DNA of 64,000 nt from Rhodobacteraceae bacterium DSL-40 (GCA_003258405.1 QKPN01000019.1:1-64000); one strand, 5' to 3'. Shown: positions 31,921 to 41,283, numbered from the stretch's first letter. Notes: generated by a model not told the origin, from the sequence alone. A program made the numbers and translations.

Positions 31921-32892
31921 TCAGAGATCGCGCGACCAGATCTGGCCCACGAGTTCGGGGCCGAAGGTCCGGTGCCGTTCCTCCGAGACGAGCGTGAAGC
32001 CTGCCGCCTGATAGATCCGGCGTGCGGCCACGAGCACGTCGTTGGTCCAGAGCACCATGCGGCTGTAGCCACGGGCGCGGGCGAAGCGCAGCGCCTCGTC
32101 GACCAGCCGCCGGCCGATGCCCATGCCGCGGCAGGCCGGCTCGACATAGAGGAGGCGCAGCTTCGCCGTCGCCTCGTCCTCCTGCACGACGAAGACCGAG
32201 CCCGCGATCCGGCCATCCACCTCGGCAATCCAGCAGCGTTCGCGGCCGGGCCTGAAGGCCTCGACGAAGCGCGCGACGATGCGGGCGACCTCTGCCTCGA
32301 AGGCGCGTTCGAAGCCGTATTCCTCGGCGTAGAGCTTGCCGTGTCGGTGCACGATCCAGCCGAGATCGCCCGGCTCGGGATCGCGCAGCACGACGAGGCC
32401 CGTGTCCCCGCCACCATCCCCGAGAAGCTGCCGGATGCTCTCCATGCCGCCAACGAGCCGGGCGCGGGCGCGCGGGTCGAGAGGCCCGAGCAGGGACGCG
32501 ACTTCGGCACGGGCGGCGGCGGCGAGCGCATCGGCCGCTGCGCGACCCTTGTCCGTCAGCGCGAGCGTGAGCTTCTTGGCGTTCTCCGGTGCCGGTGTTC
32601 GGGCGATCACGCCGTCCTTCTCCAAGGCCGCAATCAGGCGGCTGAGATAGCCCGGATCCATGCCGAGCTCGCGGGCAAGCGCGGCGGCCGAGGGGGGCTT
32701 CTGCGGCGGGGAGTTCGCGATCTCGTAGAGGACGCGGGCCTGCGGCAGGGCGTAGTCGGTCGCATGCATTCGGTCGTTGAGCGCGCCGACCAGCCGGGTG
32801 TGGAAGCGGTTGAAGCGGCGGACCGCGTCGATCTCGTCCGGGGAGGCCGGGGGCAGGAGGGCGTCGGCGGGCTGCATGGGTGATCTCAGCAT
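31921..32892 (-). CDS. MarR-GNAT fusion: regulator with acetyltransferase domain
   Basis: A 323-residue fusion. Residues about 15-150 are a MarR-type winged helix-turn-helix (AAALARELGMDPGYLSRLIA with wing EKDGVIARTPAPEN), and residues about 165-320 are a GNAT N-acetyltransferase (LLYVEPACRGMGIGRRLVDE is the acetyl-CoA loop; YQAAGFTLVSEERHR the end). Such fusions are widespread; the acetyltransferase may modify a ligand or protein and the MarR part binds DNA. A perfect MarR-like palindrome lies directly upstream of the start, arguing for autoregulation. It converges on mutY with six bases between stop codons. Confidence 0.88.
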   Translation of the reverse strand: MLRSPMQPADALLPPASPDEIDAVRRFNRFHTRLVGALNDRMHATDYALPQARVLYEIANSPPQKPPSAAALARELGMDPGYLSRLIAALEKDGVIARTPAPENAKKLTLALTDKGRAAADALAAAARAEVASLLGPLDPRARARLVGGMESIRQLLGDGGGDTGLVVLRDPEPGDLGWIVHRHGKLYAEEYGFERAFEAEVARIVARFVEAFRPGRERCWIAEVDGRIAGSVFVVQEDEATAKLRLLYVEPACRGMGIGRRLVDEALRFARARGYSRMVLWTNDVLVAARRIYQAAGFTLVSEERHRTFGPELVGQIWSRDL

Positions 32893-32897
32893 CTATA

Positions 32898-32914
32898 TGT
32901 TGCTTTAGGCAACA
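32898..32914. promoter_or_regulatory. MarR-type operator upstream of the MarR-GNAT gene
   Basis: TGTTGC-TTTAG-GCAACA is a perfect 6+6 inverted repeat separated by five bases, six bases upstream of the MarR-GNAT start codon. The form TTGCNNNNNGCAA is common for MarR-family dimers. Autorepression is the simplest reading. Confidence 0.6.
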
Positions 32915-33401
32915 CATATCTCGAAATCTTTTCATCGGCAAGTGCTGGCCCGTGGGAGCATCCGCCTCCGGCAAGACGGTCCTGGTATCCGGGAGAGGGC
33001 TTCCCTCAGGGGCCGATCCAGCGCGGGGGCAGGTGGTCAATGATAAGCGGATGCCGGTGCGCGGCGCCGCGCCCGCCAAGATGCGGATGGCCCGGAGGGA
33101 GGTCCGGGTGCCGAAGCGCGACGGTATCCGGTCGACCGGGCGGCCAGAGCCCGAGCGCCACGGTCATGAGCCGGTGCTCACCAGCGCGATCACCGGGGCC
33201 GCGAAGAGATGGCGGCAGGTGCGGTTGCGGAGAATGTCGATCATGGCGGCGTCGCGGCGGCGTTGCCGTTGACGACATTCTCTCCGGGATGCCTGCGCCA
33301 TCCTGGTTCGGACTGTGATCGGTGTTACCGTCAAGGACGGCGCGCTTGCACGCCGCCGTCGATGTCGGACCGCCACCGACGGCTGGGCGGCGAGCGTGTT
33401 G
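32915..33401. other. Region without an intact gene
   Basis: About 490 bases between the MarR-GNAT operator and the ccrM stop codon. It contains the remnant of an MFS transporter gene (described separately). The remaining open frames are short, in GC-rich sequence, and without recognisable features. Confidence 0.6.
33144..33244 (-). pseudogene. Remnant of an MFS transporter gene
   Basis: From ATG at 33244 the minus strand reads MIDILRNRTCRHLFAAPVIA then LVSTGS-stop, which resembles the start of a major facilitator transporter (loop, then first membrane helix). The homology continues in the next frame as LMTVALGLW, so a single base is missing at about 33167. After about 33144 the resemblance ends. 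The gene has lost nearly all of its length. A close family resemblance is recalled from MFS proteins, not computed. Confidence 0.5.
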
Positions 33402-34605
<1,204 letters not shown>

Positions 34606-34616
34606 TCTCGACAACA

Positions 34617-35243
34617 TCATGCGTGTCGACGCAAGATGTTGTGGATGGGTCGGAATGTCGGGCGATGATGTGGGGTCACCCCGCGCTCGGCGAGGCCCGC
34701 GATATGGGCCTTTGTCCCGTATCCCATGTTCGTTTCCCAGCCGTAGCCCGGGAACTGTTGCGCCAGGGCCACCATGGTGCGGTCCCGCGTGACTTTCGCG
34801 ACGATCGAGGCGGCCGCGATCGAGAGGGAGCGGGCGTCGCCGCCGATGATGGCGCGGGCGTGGCAGGACAGGCCGGGGGGGAGGTGGCGGCCGTCGACCA
34901 GGGCGAGGTCGGGAGGGGCGGGGAGGAGGGCGAGGGCGCGGCGCATGGCGAGGAAGCCGGCCTGGCTGATGTTGAGGCGGGTGATCTCGTCGACGCTGGC
35001 CTCGCCGATGCCCACCAGGGCGGTCTCCATCAGGATTTCGTGGAGGGCCTCGCGGCGGCGGGCGGTCAGGAGCTTGCTGTCGTTCAGGCCCTCGGGGATG
35101 GCGTCGGGGTCGAGGATGACGGCGGCGGCGACGATGGGGCCGGCCCAGGGGCCGCGGCCGACCTCGTCGATGCCGCAGACGCGACGGGCGCCGTGGTCGA
35201 GGGCGGAGGCTTCGAGGGCGAAGTCGGGCTGCGAGGCGGGCAT
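34617..35243 (-). CDS. rnhB: Ribonuclease HII
   Basis: A 208-residue type 2 RNase H that cleaves the RNA strand of RNA-DNA hybrids, including single ribonucleotides built into DNA. Active-site residues are in CGIDEVGRGPWAGPIVAAAV (Asp-Glu, about residues 25-26), with the second Asp in ALVDGRHLP and the third in SIVAKVTRDRTMV. Length is normal. It precedes ccrM on the same strand, an arrangement conserved in alphaproteobacteria. The promoter region of ccrM lies directly behind its stop codon. Confidence 0.95.
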   Translation of the reverse strand: MPASQPDFALEASALDHGARRVCGIDEVGRGPWAGPIVAAAVILDPDAIPEGLNDSKLLTARRREALHEILMETALVGIGEASVDEITRLNISQAGFLAMRRALALLPAPPDLALVDGRHLPPGLSCHARAIIGGDARSLSIAAASIVAKVTRDRTMVALAQQFPGYGWETNMGYGTKAHIAGLAERGVTPHHRPTFRPIHNILRRHA

Positions 35244-35289
35244 GGGGTGGGGCGGTCGTCCGGCTGGAGCCGGAAAGGACCGGCTGTCA

Positions 35290-35365
35290 TGGTGACCCCG
35301 GATGGATTCGAACCATCGACCTACCGCTTAGGAGGCGGTCGCTCTATCCCCTGAGCTACGAGGCC
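35290..35365 (-). tRNA. tRNA-Arg (CCT)
   Basis: On the minus strand the sequence folds with acceptor stem GGCCTCG/CGGGGTC (one G-U pair), D arm GCTC...GAGC, anticodon stem ACCGC/GCGGT around the loop CTCCTAA (anticodon CCT at 35330-35332), and a T arm GATGG-TTCGAAT-CCATC. Discriminator A and an encoded CCA (35290-35292) are present. It reads the rare AGG codon. Confidence 0.95.
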
Positions 35366-35374
35366 ACGCGCCCC

Positions 35375-35404
35375 CTAGTAGCCTTCGGACGCTGGCAGGG
35401 TCAA
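35375..35404 (-). promoter_or_regulatory. Probable sigma-70 promoter of tRNA-Arg
   Basis: On the minus strand TTGACC (35404-35399) is separated by 18 bases from TACTAG (35380-35375), placing the transcription start a few bases before the tRNA 5' end at 35365. Both boxes are close to the consensus. Confidence 0.55.
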
Positions 35405-35455
35405 TCGCTTCGGCACGCCCGGCGGAGATGGCGCCCGGGCTGTGAAACGAGGGCT

Positions 35456-35521
35456 TTTCACCGTGAAAATCAAAAAACGCCTTTGATTTCATTGAATTTT
35501 CGTAGTTAACATATCATGAAT
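35456..35521 (-). repeat. 66-bp AT-rich element, copy B
   Basis: Inverted copy of 26076-26141: read on the minus strand it starts ATTCATGATATGTTAACTAC and ends in TTTCACGGTGAAA, with two or three mismatches in 66 bases. It lies about 90 bases upstream of the tRNA-Arg 5' end, beyond its promoter. Its GC content is far below the surroundings. Confidence 0.85.
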
Positions 35522-35672
35522 CGCCTCGTTGCACGCTGCGGCCCCGGCCGAGGGCGTGCCGATGTTTTCCGGCGGTGAAGCCATGTGCTGCGCCGCCATT
35601 GCGGATCAGCGGCGCGGTATCCGGATCTCCATGTCGCCATTGCCGCTTCCAGCCCGGCCCTGACGGGCGGGG

Positions 35673-36113
35673 TCATGCCGACGTCGCGTCGTTCCAGCGT
35701 CTTTGCATCTCCTCGGGAGACACCACTTCGATCGTCTGGGACAGCATCCAGCGATGACCGAAGGGATCGAGCAGGACGGCCGAGCGTTCGCCGAAGGACT
35801 GATCCGCAGGCCCGCGCAAAAGCAGGGCGCCCGCAGCGACGGCCCTTTCGACATCGGCATCGACCGTTCCGGTCGATAGGTGCTGGGTCACGGGCGTGCC
35901 CCCGAGCGTGTCGGGGCTGACGGCCCCGAAATCGGGATACTCATCGCTCAGCATGATCCGTGAGCCCCCGATCAGCAGTTCGGCGTGACCGATGCGCCCG
36001 TCGCCGGGATCGGTCATCCTGAAATCCTCGATTGCCGCGAAGGCCTTGACGTAAAAGGCGATCGCCTGTTCGGCACCCCTGGCAACCAGATACGGAGCGA
36101 TGGACTGAGGCAT
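35673..36113 (-). CDS. VOC-superfamily (PhnB-like) protein
   Basis: A 146-residue protein of the PhnB-like branch of the VOC superfamily: SIAPYLVARGAEQAIAFYVK, then IGHAELLIGGSRIMLSDEYP, VTQHLSTGTVDADVERAVAA and ERSAVLLDPFGHRWMLSQTI. The fold binds metal or small ligands; related proteins include bleomycin and other resistance proteins, but many have no known activity. The ATG at 36113 has AAGGAA upstream and fits the family start better than the ATG 21 codons earlier, which falls within the shared control region. It is divergent from a TetR gene with a palindrome between, so TetR control is likely. Confidence 0.85.
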   Translation of the reverse strand: MPQSIAPYLVARGAEQAIAFYVKAFAAIEDFRMTDPGDGRIGHAELLIGGSRIMLSDEYPDFGAVSPDTLGGTPVTQHLSTGTVDADVERAVAAGALLLRGPADQSFGERSAVLLDPFGHRWMLSQTIEVVSPEEMQRRWNDATSA

Positions 36114-36150
36114 CGGGACATTCCTTGCTTGCCTTGAGATTATAATTACG

Positions 36151-36163
36151 TTACGGACCGTAA
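36151..36163. promoter_or_regulatory. Palindrome TTACGG-A-CCGTAA, probable TetR operator
   Basis: A perfect 6+6 inverted repeat around one base lies between the divergent VOC and TetR genes, four bases before the TetR start codon. Its position would block both promoters. No ribosome-binding site is seen for the TetR gene, so its transcript may be leaderless. Confidence 0.6.
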
Positions 36164-36167
36164 ATAA

Positions 36168-36767
36168 ATGAGTCAAGATGCAAAGAAACCCCGGGGTCGC
36201 CCGCCCAGCCAGGCCGCCAGAAGCAAGGCGCTGGCTGCTGCTGCGGAAATACTGAAAACCGATGGCTTTGGCCGGCTGACGATCGAGGCGGTCTCGGCGA
36301 GATCAGGCGTCGGAAAGCCGACGATCTACCGGCACTGGGCGAACGCAAGCGAACTGGCCATGGCTGCGTTGATGGAGCGGCATCCCGAGAACGCTTCCGA
36401 ATTGACCGGAAGCCTGCATGAGCGTCTGGAGCAGCAGGTCAGCGCGATCGTCATGGCGTTCGCGACAACGCGCGGGCGGCAGATCGCATTGGCGCTCGCC
36501 GCCGCGGATCAAGAGAGCGAGATGACCAGGGCCTTCCGCAATCGGATCATCCTGTCCGGTCGAGAGGCCGGTCGGCGCATGATCGAGGATGCTGTCGAGA
36601 TGCGGGAAATTCCGGCGCCGGACCATATCGAGGTGTGCCTCGACATGATCTATGCGCCGATCTTCTATCGGGTGCTTCTGGGGCATATGCCGCTGGACGC
36701 ATCCTTTGCCGCGTCTCTCGTCTCCAAGGCCGTCATGCTCCTGAAAACACGGGAACAGTCGCGATGA
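36168..36767 (+). CDS. TetR-family transcriptional regulator
   Basis: A 199-residue repressor. It opens with a basic arm (KKPRGRPPS), then the TetR helix-turn-helix (about residues 20-60; LTIEAVSARSGVGKPTIYRH), followed by an all-helical ligand-binding domain (about 75-195; the C-terminal part resembles TetR_C_11 type proteins). The probable target is the divergent VOC gene and itself via the palindrome at its start. Base composition is lower in GC than most neighbours, and the pair may be a recent acquisition. The ligand is unknown. Confidence 0.88.
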   Translation: MSQDAKKPRGRPPSQAARSKALAAAAEILKTDGFGRLTIEAVSARSGVGKPTIYRHWANASELAMAALMERHPENASELTGSLHERLEQQVSAIVMAFATTRGRQIALALAAADQESEMTRAFRNRIILSGREAGRRMIEDAVEMREIPAPDHIEVCLDMIYAPIFYRVLLGHMPLDASFAASLVSKAVMLLKTREQSR

Positions 36768-36810
36768 AGCTGGTTTCCGGGCCGCTGGTATCGCGGCCGG
36801 GCCACGACAG

Positions 36811-37461
36811 CTAATAGAGCGTGCGGCGGTAGTCGGTTTCGAGGGCGTCGTCCAGTTTGCGGAGCTCGTCACGATCCTCGGGCGCGCCGGTGGTTTCATC
36901 GAGGATGATCTTCACGAGCGAGGGCATGTCGGCGCGGTTCTGGAAGCGGGACGGATCCCAGAGATGCGAGCGCCGGAAGGCCTTGGCGCAGTGTATGAAG
37001 ACCTCGGTGACCCGGACCACGATCGCGAGTTTCGGCGTGCGGTCGTTGACGCGCATCCCGGCGAGCAGATCGGGGTCGTTCACGAGCATGGCCCGCCCGT
37101 TCACCCGGAGGGTGTCGTCGAACCCCGGCACGATGAAGAGGAGCCCGACGGCCGGATCGGCGAGAATGTTGACCAGCGTGTCGAGCCGGTTGTTGCCCGG
37201 CCGGTCCGGTATGGCCAGCGTGCGGTCGTCGAGCACCCGGACGAAGCCGGGAGGGTCGCCGCGCGGGCTGACATCGGCCTTTCCCTCGGCGTTCCGGGTG
37301 CCGATGCAGAGAAACGGCGACCGGCCGATGAACTCCCGCGCGTGTTCGCCAAGGCTTTCCCGGCTTTTCAGCACCGCGAGATCATGCGGGGCGCCGAAGA
37401 GCTCCCGCAGGGCGGTCTCGCTTTCGATGACGAACTGCGGGTCGGGCTGGAATTCCTTCAT
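36811..37461 (-). CDS. FMN-dependent PPOX-type flavoprotein (MSMEG_1061-like)
   Basis: A 216-residue protein of the pyridoxamine-phosphate-oxidase-like split-barrel family, in the subgroup recalled as MSMEG_1061-like. Blocks seen: FLCIGTRNAEGKADVSPRGD then PPGFVRVLDD, IPDRPGNNRLDTLVNILADP, and VFIHCAKAFRRSHLWDPSRF. Such proteins bind FMN or F420 and may reduce small molecules; the substrate is unknown. The ATG at 37461 (GGAAGG upstream) is preferred over one 32 codons earlier without a site. It converges on the TetR gene. Confidence 0.82.
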   Translation of the reverse strand: MKEFQPDPQFVIESETALRELFGAPHDLAVLKSRESLGEHAREFIGRSPFLCIGTRNAEGKADVSPRGDPPGFVRVLDDRTLAIPDRPGNNRLDTLVNILADPAVGLLFIVPGFDDTLRVNGRAMLVNDPDLLAGMRVNDRTPKLAIVVRVTEVFIHCAKAFRRSHLWDPSRFQNRADMPSLVKIILDETTGAPEDRDELRKLDDALETDYRRTLY

Positions 37462-37725
37462 GGCGGGGCCTTCCGGTTTGCTGCGCGCAACAGTCGCCCG
37501 AGCCGGCAGAATGGCGCCTCCGCCGGACCGGGCCGGAAGATGATATACGTCTCTCAACGATGATTTGCCAGCACGACGACGCGCCGCCGCGCGGGGCGGG
37601 GCGGAGGGTGCAGGCCTATGGTGCGGGGGGAGATGCGTGCCTGCCGGGGCGGGCAGGCACGCTTTCCGGAGAGCGGCGGGGTGAGGCGAGGTGAACCGCG
37701 CGCCGTCCGAAACCGGGGGAAGAAT

Positions 37726-37938
37726 TCAGCAGACGTAGACGCCGACCGCGCAGCGCCGCACGGTGCGGCGGCCCACGCCGGCGATGCTGATCGGGGTCAG
37801 GGGCCGGCCGACGATGGCGAAGGCCTCGCCCGAGAAGCTGTGGACGCCGGGCACGCCGAGCTGGTCGCCGACTTCAAGGGCACCGAGGCCAAGGGCGAGC
37901 GCGAGCGCGCAGGCCGCGATCTGTTTTCCGAGGGTCAT
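37726..37938 (-). CDS. Small exported protein
   Basis: A 70-residue protein with an N-terminal signal peptide (about residues 1-23, KQIAACALALALGLGALE) and a short mature region with PLTPISIAGVGRRTVRRC and a final VYVC. Its ATG overlaps the stop of the DUF2092 gene (ATGA), which is good evidence for real translation. Similar short proteins that end in a basic, Cys-containing tail are seen in relatives, usually as hypothetical, from memory. Function is unknown; presumably it acts with the DUF2092 protein in the periplasm. Confidence 0.65.
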   Translation of the reverse strand: MTLGKQIAACALALALGLGALEVGDQLGVPGVHSFSGEAFAIVGRPLTPISIAGVGRRTVRRCAVGVYVC

Positions 37939-38723
37939 TGTGCCGCTCCTGTGTTGAAGGCTTCGGGCAGTTCCTGGGTGAGGCGGGTCAGGGCGCCGGC
38001 ATCGACCTTTTCGGCCCCGTCGGGAATGGTCACCGCGAGGGCTGCATCCGTGGCGCTGTCGGTCCAGTTGCGGACGACGACGGTGTATTCCGGCTGCTGC
38101 GCGACGGTGCGGGCGGCGATGCTGTAGCGGCAGGGATGGGGCGCGTCGCCCTGGGCGATCCAGAGCTGGATGTCGAGCTCGTCGCTGCGGAGCGCGATGT
38201 GATCGCATTCCTGCCCGCCGATCACCCCGGAGCCCAGATCCTTCACGTCCGTTACGCCTTCGAGGAGGATCGCGGCGGGGTCGGTTTCCAGCAGGTCGGC
38301 GGCGGGGAGCACCACGCCCTGGTCGCTGCGCAGGGTCTCGATCATCGCCTCGATCGCGCCCTCGGCCGGGATCTCGGTGTAGACGCCGGCATTGTGGCCG
38401 ATGAGGGTCACGGTCTGGCCGTCATAGCCCAGTTCGATGTCGGCGAACCCGCCCTTGCGGGTGGCGTGCAGCTTGTCCGGGCGGGCGACGGCGACGGTGC
38501 CGGAGCTCGCGAGGCCGATCTTCTGGTCCTCGGTGGTCACGACCTCGAGGATCGAGTCGAAGTCGAAGGCGAAGCTCTGCTGGGCGGTCATGTAGTCGGA
38601 CATCGCGGCGAGGATGTTGCGCGCATCCGTCTCGTCCGCCGCGCCGGGCCCGGCCATCACGCCCAGCGCAAGCGTGCCGGCGAGGGCTGTCAGGCTTTTG
38701 CGGTGCCAGGTGGTTTTCAGCAT
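37935..38723 (-). CDS. DUF2092-family exported protein
   Basis: A 262-residue exported protein: signal peptide (about residues 1-29, ALAGTLALGVMAGPGAA), then a DUF2092 domain (about 35-240) with ILAAMSDYMTAQQSFAFDFD, then YDGQTVTLIGHNAGVYTEIP and GVTDVKDLGSGVIGGQECDH. The domain resembles the LolA/LolB-like beta structure, which holds a lipid or hydrophobic ligand, but no function is known. It is the first of two overlapping genes. Confidence 0.85.
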   Translation of the reverse strand: MLKTTWHRKSLTALAGTLALGVMAGPGAADETDARNILAAMSDYMTAQQSFAFDFDSILEVVTTEDQKIGLASSGTVAVARPDKLHATRKGGFADIELGYDGQTVTLIGHNAGVYTEIPAEGAIEAMIETLRSDQGVVLPAADLLETDPAAILLEGVTDVKDLGSGVIGGQECDHIALRSDELDIQLWIAQGDAPHPCRYSIAARTVAQQPEYTVVVRNWTDSATDAALAVTIPDGAEKVDAGALTRLTQELPEAFNTGAAQ

Positions 38724-38919
38724 GTGACATCAGTCCTTTGGCTTGGGCCCCCAACCCTGTCAGGCGCGTCGGGGCTTATAGCGCTGCATAGACCAGCCAG
38801 AAAGCGACGGCTTACCTTTACGCGCCACTTTGTGCGGGCATTCTGCGCGCCGGCGCGTTTCGTGCGGATCCCGGGCCGGGGGAGGGGCGACGGGGGCGTC
38901 GCGGGGGGCGCGTGGCGGC

Positions 38920-40044
38920 TCAGCCCTCGAAGGCCAGCACGAGGAAGGCGAGGAAGATCAGGATGTGCACGACCCCCTGCAGCAGGTGCGTGCGCCCGCT
39001 CGAGAAGGTGATGACGCAGACCGCGAGCATGGTGCCGAGCAGCACCATGTCCTCGGCGGAGAGGCCGAGGGTGAGCTCGAGCCCGGCGACGGCGGAGAAG
39101 ATCAGCATCACCGGCACGGTGAGGCCGATGGTCGCCAGCACCGAGCCGAGGAAGATGTTGACCGATTGCTGGAGCCGGTTGCGCAGCGCGGCCTTCACGC
39201 CGCCGATCGCCTCCGGGGTGGCGACGAGCACGGCCATGACGATGCCGCCGACGATCTGCGGGCCGTTGAGGGTCTCGATGATGTAGTCGATCGGGCGGGC
39301 GAGCTGCTCGACGAGAAAGACCACCGGCGACATGAAGGCGAGCAGGAGGAGCAGGTGCGGGAGCAGCGGCGGCTTGTGGCCCTCGACCTCGGAGAGCAGG
39401 TCCTCGCTCTCGGGCTGGGCGAAATAGGCGCGGTGGCGGCTGGTCTGGATCAGCAGGAAGGTCGCGAAACAGGCCGCGGCCATGCCGCCCACCATGATCT
39501 GCTGGGTGAGCGAGAGCGTCGGGCCCGCGGTGCTTGTGGTGACGTTCGGCAGCACGAGGCTGAAGATCGCGAGCGGCACGATCACGCCGAGATAGGCGTT
39601 GGCGCCCTGGAGGTTGAAGGTCTGCTCGCGGTGGCGGATCGCGCCGAGGAGCAGGGAGGTGCCGACCATGCCGCCGAGCACGATCATCACCACGGAGAAC
39701 AGCGTGTCGCGCACCAGCGTCGGGTTGTTGTCGCTGTGGAGCATCACCGCGGAGATGCTCATGACCTCGATCGCGGTGATCGAGAGGGTGAGGACGAGGG
39801 TGCCGAAGGGCTCGCCCAGCCGTTCGGAGAGGCATTCGGCATGGCGGACGACGCCGAGCGCGCAGCCGAGCACGACGGCGAAGAGCCAGACGAGCAGGAC
39901 GGTGAGCCAGAGCGGATTCGCGATGCCGCGGAAGAGCGCCTCGGGCCAGATCTCGAAGATGACGGAGGTGGCGATGCCGACGGCGAGGAACCACTCGCGC
40001 CGCACGATCGCGAGGCGGCCCGGGGCGCTGTCGCGGGGGGTCAT
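38920..40044 (-). CDS. Calcium/proton antiporter (CaCA family, ChaA-like)
   Basis: A 374-residue inner-membrane cation antiporter with about 11 helices. The two alpha repeats with acidic residues are seen: TLSITAIEVMSISAVMLHSD (about residues 75-95) and MAVLVATPEAIGGVKAALRN (about 250-270), matching the ChaA/CAX family that exchanges Ca2+ or Na+ (K+) for protons. The ATG at 40044 (GGGAGGG upstream) fits the family; the frame is open 56 codons farther upstream in a basic stretch without membrane helices. It stands alone. Confidence 0.88.
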   Translation of the reverse strand: MTPRDSAPGRLAIVRREWFLAVGIATSVIFEIWPEALFRGIANPLWLTVLLVWLFAVVLGCALGVVRHAECLSERLGEPFGTLVLTLSITAIEVMSISAVMLHSDNNPTLVRDTLFSVVMIVLGGMVGTSLLLGAIRHREQTFNLQGANAYLGVIVPLAIFSLVLPNVTTSTAGPTLSLTQQIMVGGMAAACFATFLLIQTSRHRAYFAQPESEDLLSEVEGHKPPLLPHLLLLLAFMSPVVFLVEQLARPIDYIIETLNGPQIVGGIVMAVLVATPEAIGGVKAALRNRLQQSVNIFLGSVLATIGLTVPVMLIFSAVAGLELTLGLSAEDMVLLGTMLAVCVITFSSGRTHLLQGVVHILIFLAFLVLAFEG

Positions 40045-40462
40045 CGCGCGGCCCTCCCCGGTGCGGCCCGGAGGCGGGCGGAGATGGGCCTGGAGGGCGC
40101 GCGGCCCTGCGGCAGCGCGGCGGCGGTCGTTCCGGACATGGCGTCTTCCCTTGCGGTTTCGTTCCGGGCCGGATCCGGATGGCCCGCGACGGTCCCGACC
40201 GCTCTGGCGCAAAACAGTTTAGGATTACTTGCGGACGGGCGGAAGCCGCCCCGGCAGGCGGCTTGCCGGCCGGGGCGGCGGGAAGGGATTCGTTAAGACT
40301 TTTGGGTAAGTTCGCCTGATCGCGCGGAATCCTGCCGTAAACCCTGGTTTATGCGGGCCTGCATAAGCCTCCGGGCAATGGATGGGCCGGCATGCGGCGG
40401 GCTAGGCCGGCGACACGTTCCGGGCCGTTTGCCCCGGGCAAAACATACGGAGTCAGCACGAC

Positions 40463-40720
40463 ATGAAATCCTTTGCCTTTCTCGCCCTTCCCCTCGCCCT
40501 CGCCGCAGCGCCGGCCTTCGCGGGGCCGAAGTGCACGCTCGACGAGGGCCACATGCAGATGTGGCAGATCGCCAAGCCCTTCGAGGAAGCCGGCGGGGTC
40601 ATCCGCCAGATGAAGGTGAGCGACAACTGCTACGAGATCTACGGCACCGAAGGCGACAAGAAGGTCGAGATCTACTACGACCCCAACACCGGGGAAGTTC
40701 TCGAGCGCGAGGATGACTGA
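40463..40720 (+). CDS. PepSY-domain exported protein
   Basis: An 85-residue periplasmic protein: signal peptide (residues 1-20, AFLALPLALAAAPAFA), then one PepSY-like domain (VIRQMKVSDNCYEIYGTEGD then KKVEIYYDPNTGEVLERED). One Cys pair (C24 and C55) could form a disulfide. PepSY proteins are thought to inhibit or modulate proteins at the membrane, and single-domain forms occur next to cytochrome b-type genes and two-component systems. It overlaps the following cytochrome b gene by eight bases, so both are translated from one transcript. Confidence 0.88.
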   Translation: MKSFAFLALPLALAAAPAFAGPKCTLDEGHMQMWQIAKPFEEAGGVIRQMKVSDNCYEIYGTEGDKKVEIYYDPNTGEVLEREDD

Positions 40721-41261
40721 GGCAACGGGCCCCGTCGACGTGGACGGGGCGCAGGGCGTGCGGGTCTGGGACCCGCTCGTCCGGCTCTTCCACTGGGTGA
40801 CGGTGCTCTGTTTCACCGGCGCCTTCCTCTTCGAGAAGCCGCGCGATCTGCACGAGGCGCTGGGCTACACCGTCGCCGGCGCGCTCGCGATTCGGGTGAT
40901 CTGGGGCTTCATCGGCACCCGCCATGCCCGGTTCGGCGATTTCGTGCCGAAGCCCTCGACCTTCTTCGGCTATATCGGCGCAGCCCTTCGCGGCCGCGAA
41001 GGGCGCTATCTCGGGCACAATCCGGCGGGCGGCGCGATGGTCGTGGCCCTCATGGTGATGCTCGCGACGGTGACCCTCACCGGCTGGCTCCAGACCACGG
41101 ATGCCTTCTGGGGCGTCGACTGGGTCGAGGAGGTTCACGAGGCCGCGGCGAACCTGACCCTCGGGCTTGTCTGCCTCCACATTGCCGGCGTAGTCTTGGA
41201 AAGCCTGCGCCACGGGGAAAATCTCGTGAAGGCAATGATCACGGGCGTGAAGCGCAGCTGA
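40713..41261 (+). CDS. Cytochrome b561-like membrane protein
   Basis: A 182-residue four-helix membrane protein of the bacterial cytochrome b561/Ni-hydrogenase b-type family. Histidines suitable for haem b are in PLVRLFHWVTVLCF (residue 27), RDLHEALGY (46), VDWVEEVHEAA (near 144) and GLVCLHIAGVV (near 157). It passes electrons between quinol and a periplasmic acceptor such as the PepSY partner's target or a c-type cytochrome; the physiological acceptor is unknown. It overlaps the PepSY gene and is followed 22 bases later by the membrane-anchored regulator gene. Confidence 0.88.
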   Translation: MTEATGPVDVDGAQGVRVWDPLVRLFHWVTVLCFTGAFLFEKPRDLHEALGYTVAGALAIRVIWGFIGTRHARFGDFVPKPSTFFGYIGAALRGREGRYLGHNPAGGAMVVALMVMLATVTLTGWLQTTDAFWGVDWVEEVHEAAANLTLGLVCLHIAGVVLESLRHGENLVKAMITGVKRS

Positions 41262-41283
41262 CTCCCGCCCGGCGGGAGACCAG

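Larger units (their letters stand above)
35366..35672. other. Intergenic region with tRNA promoter and repeat copy B
   Basis: About 300 bases between the tRNA-Arg gene and the VOC gene. Besides the promoter and the 66-bp element listed separately, no gene or domain is visible. Confidence 0.6.

Noticed and set aside
35456-35468. The TTTCACCGTGAAA palindrome as a ParB (parS) site
   Set aside because: The parS palindrome has no central base and longer arms; here one extra base shifts the half-sites. Similarity noted but not called.
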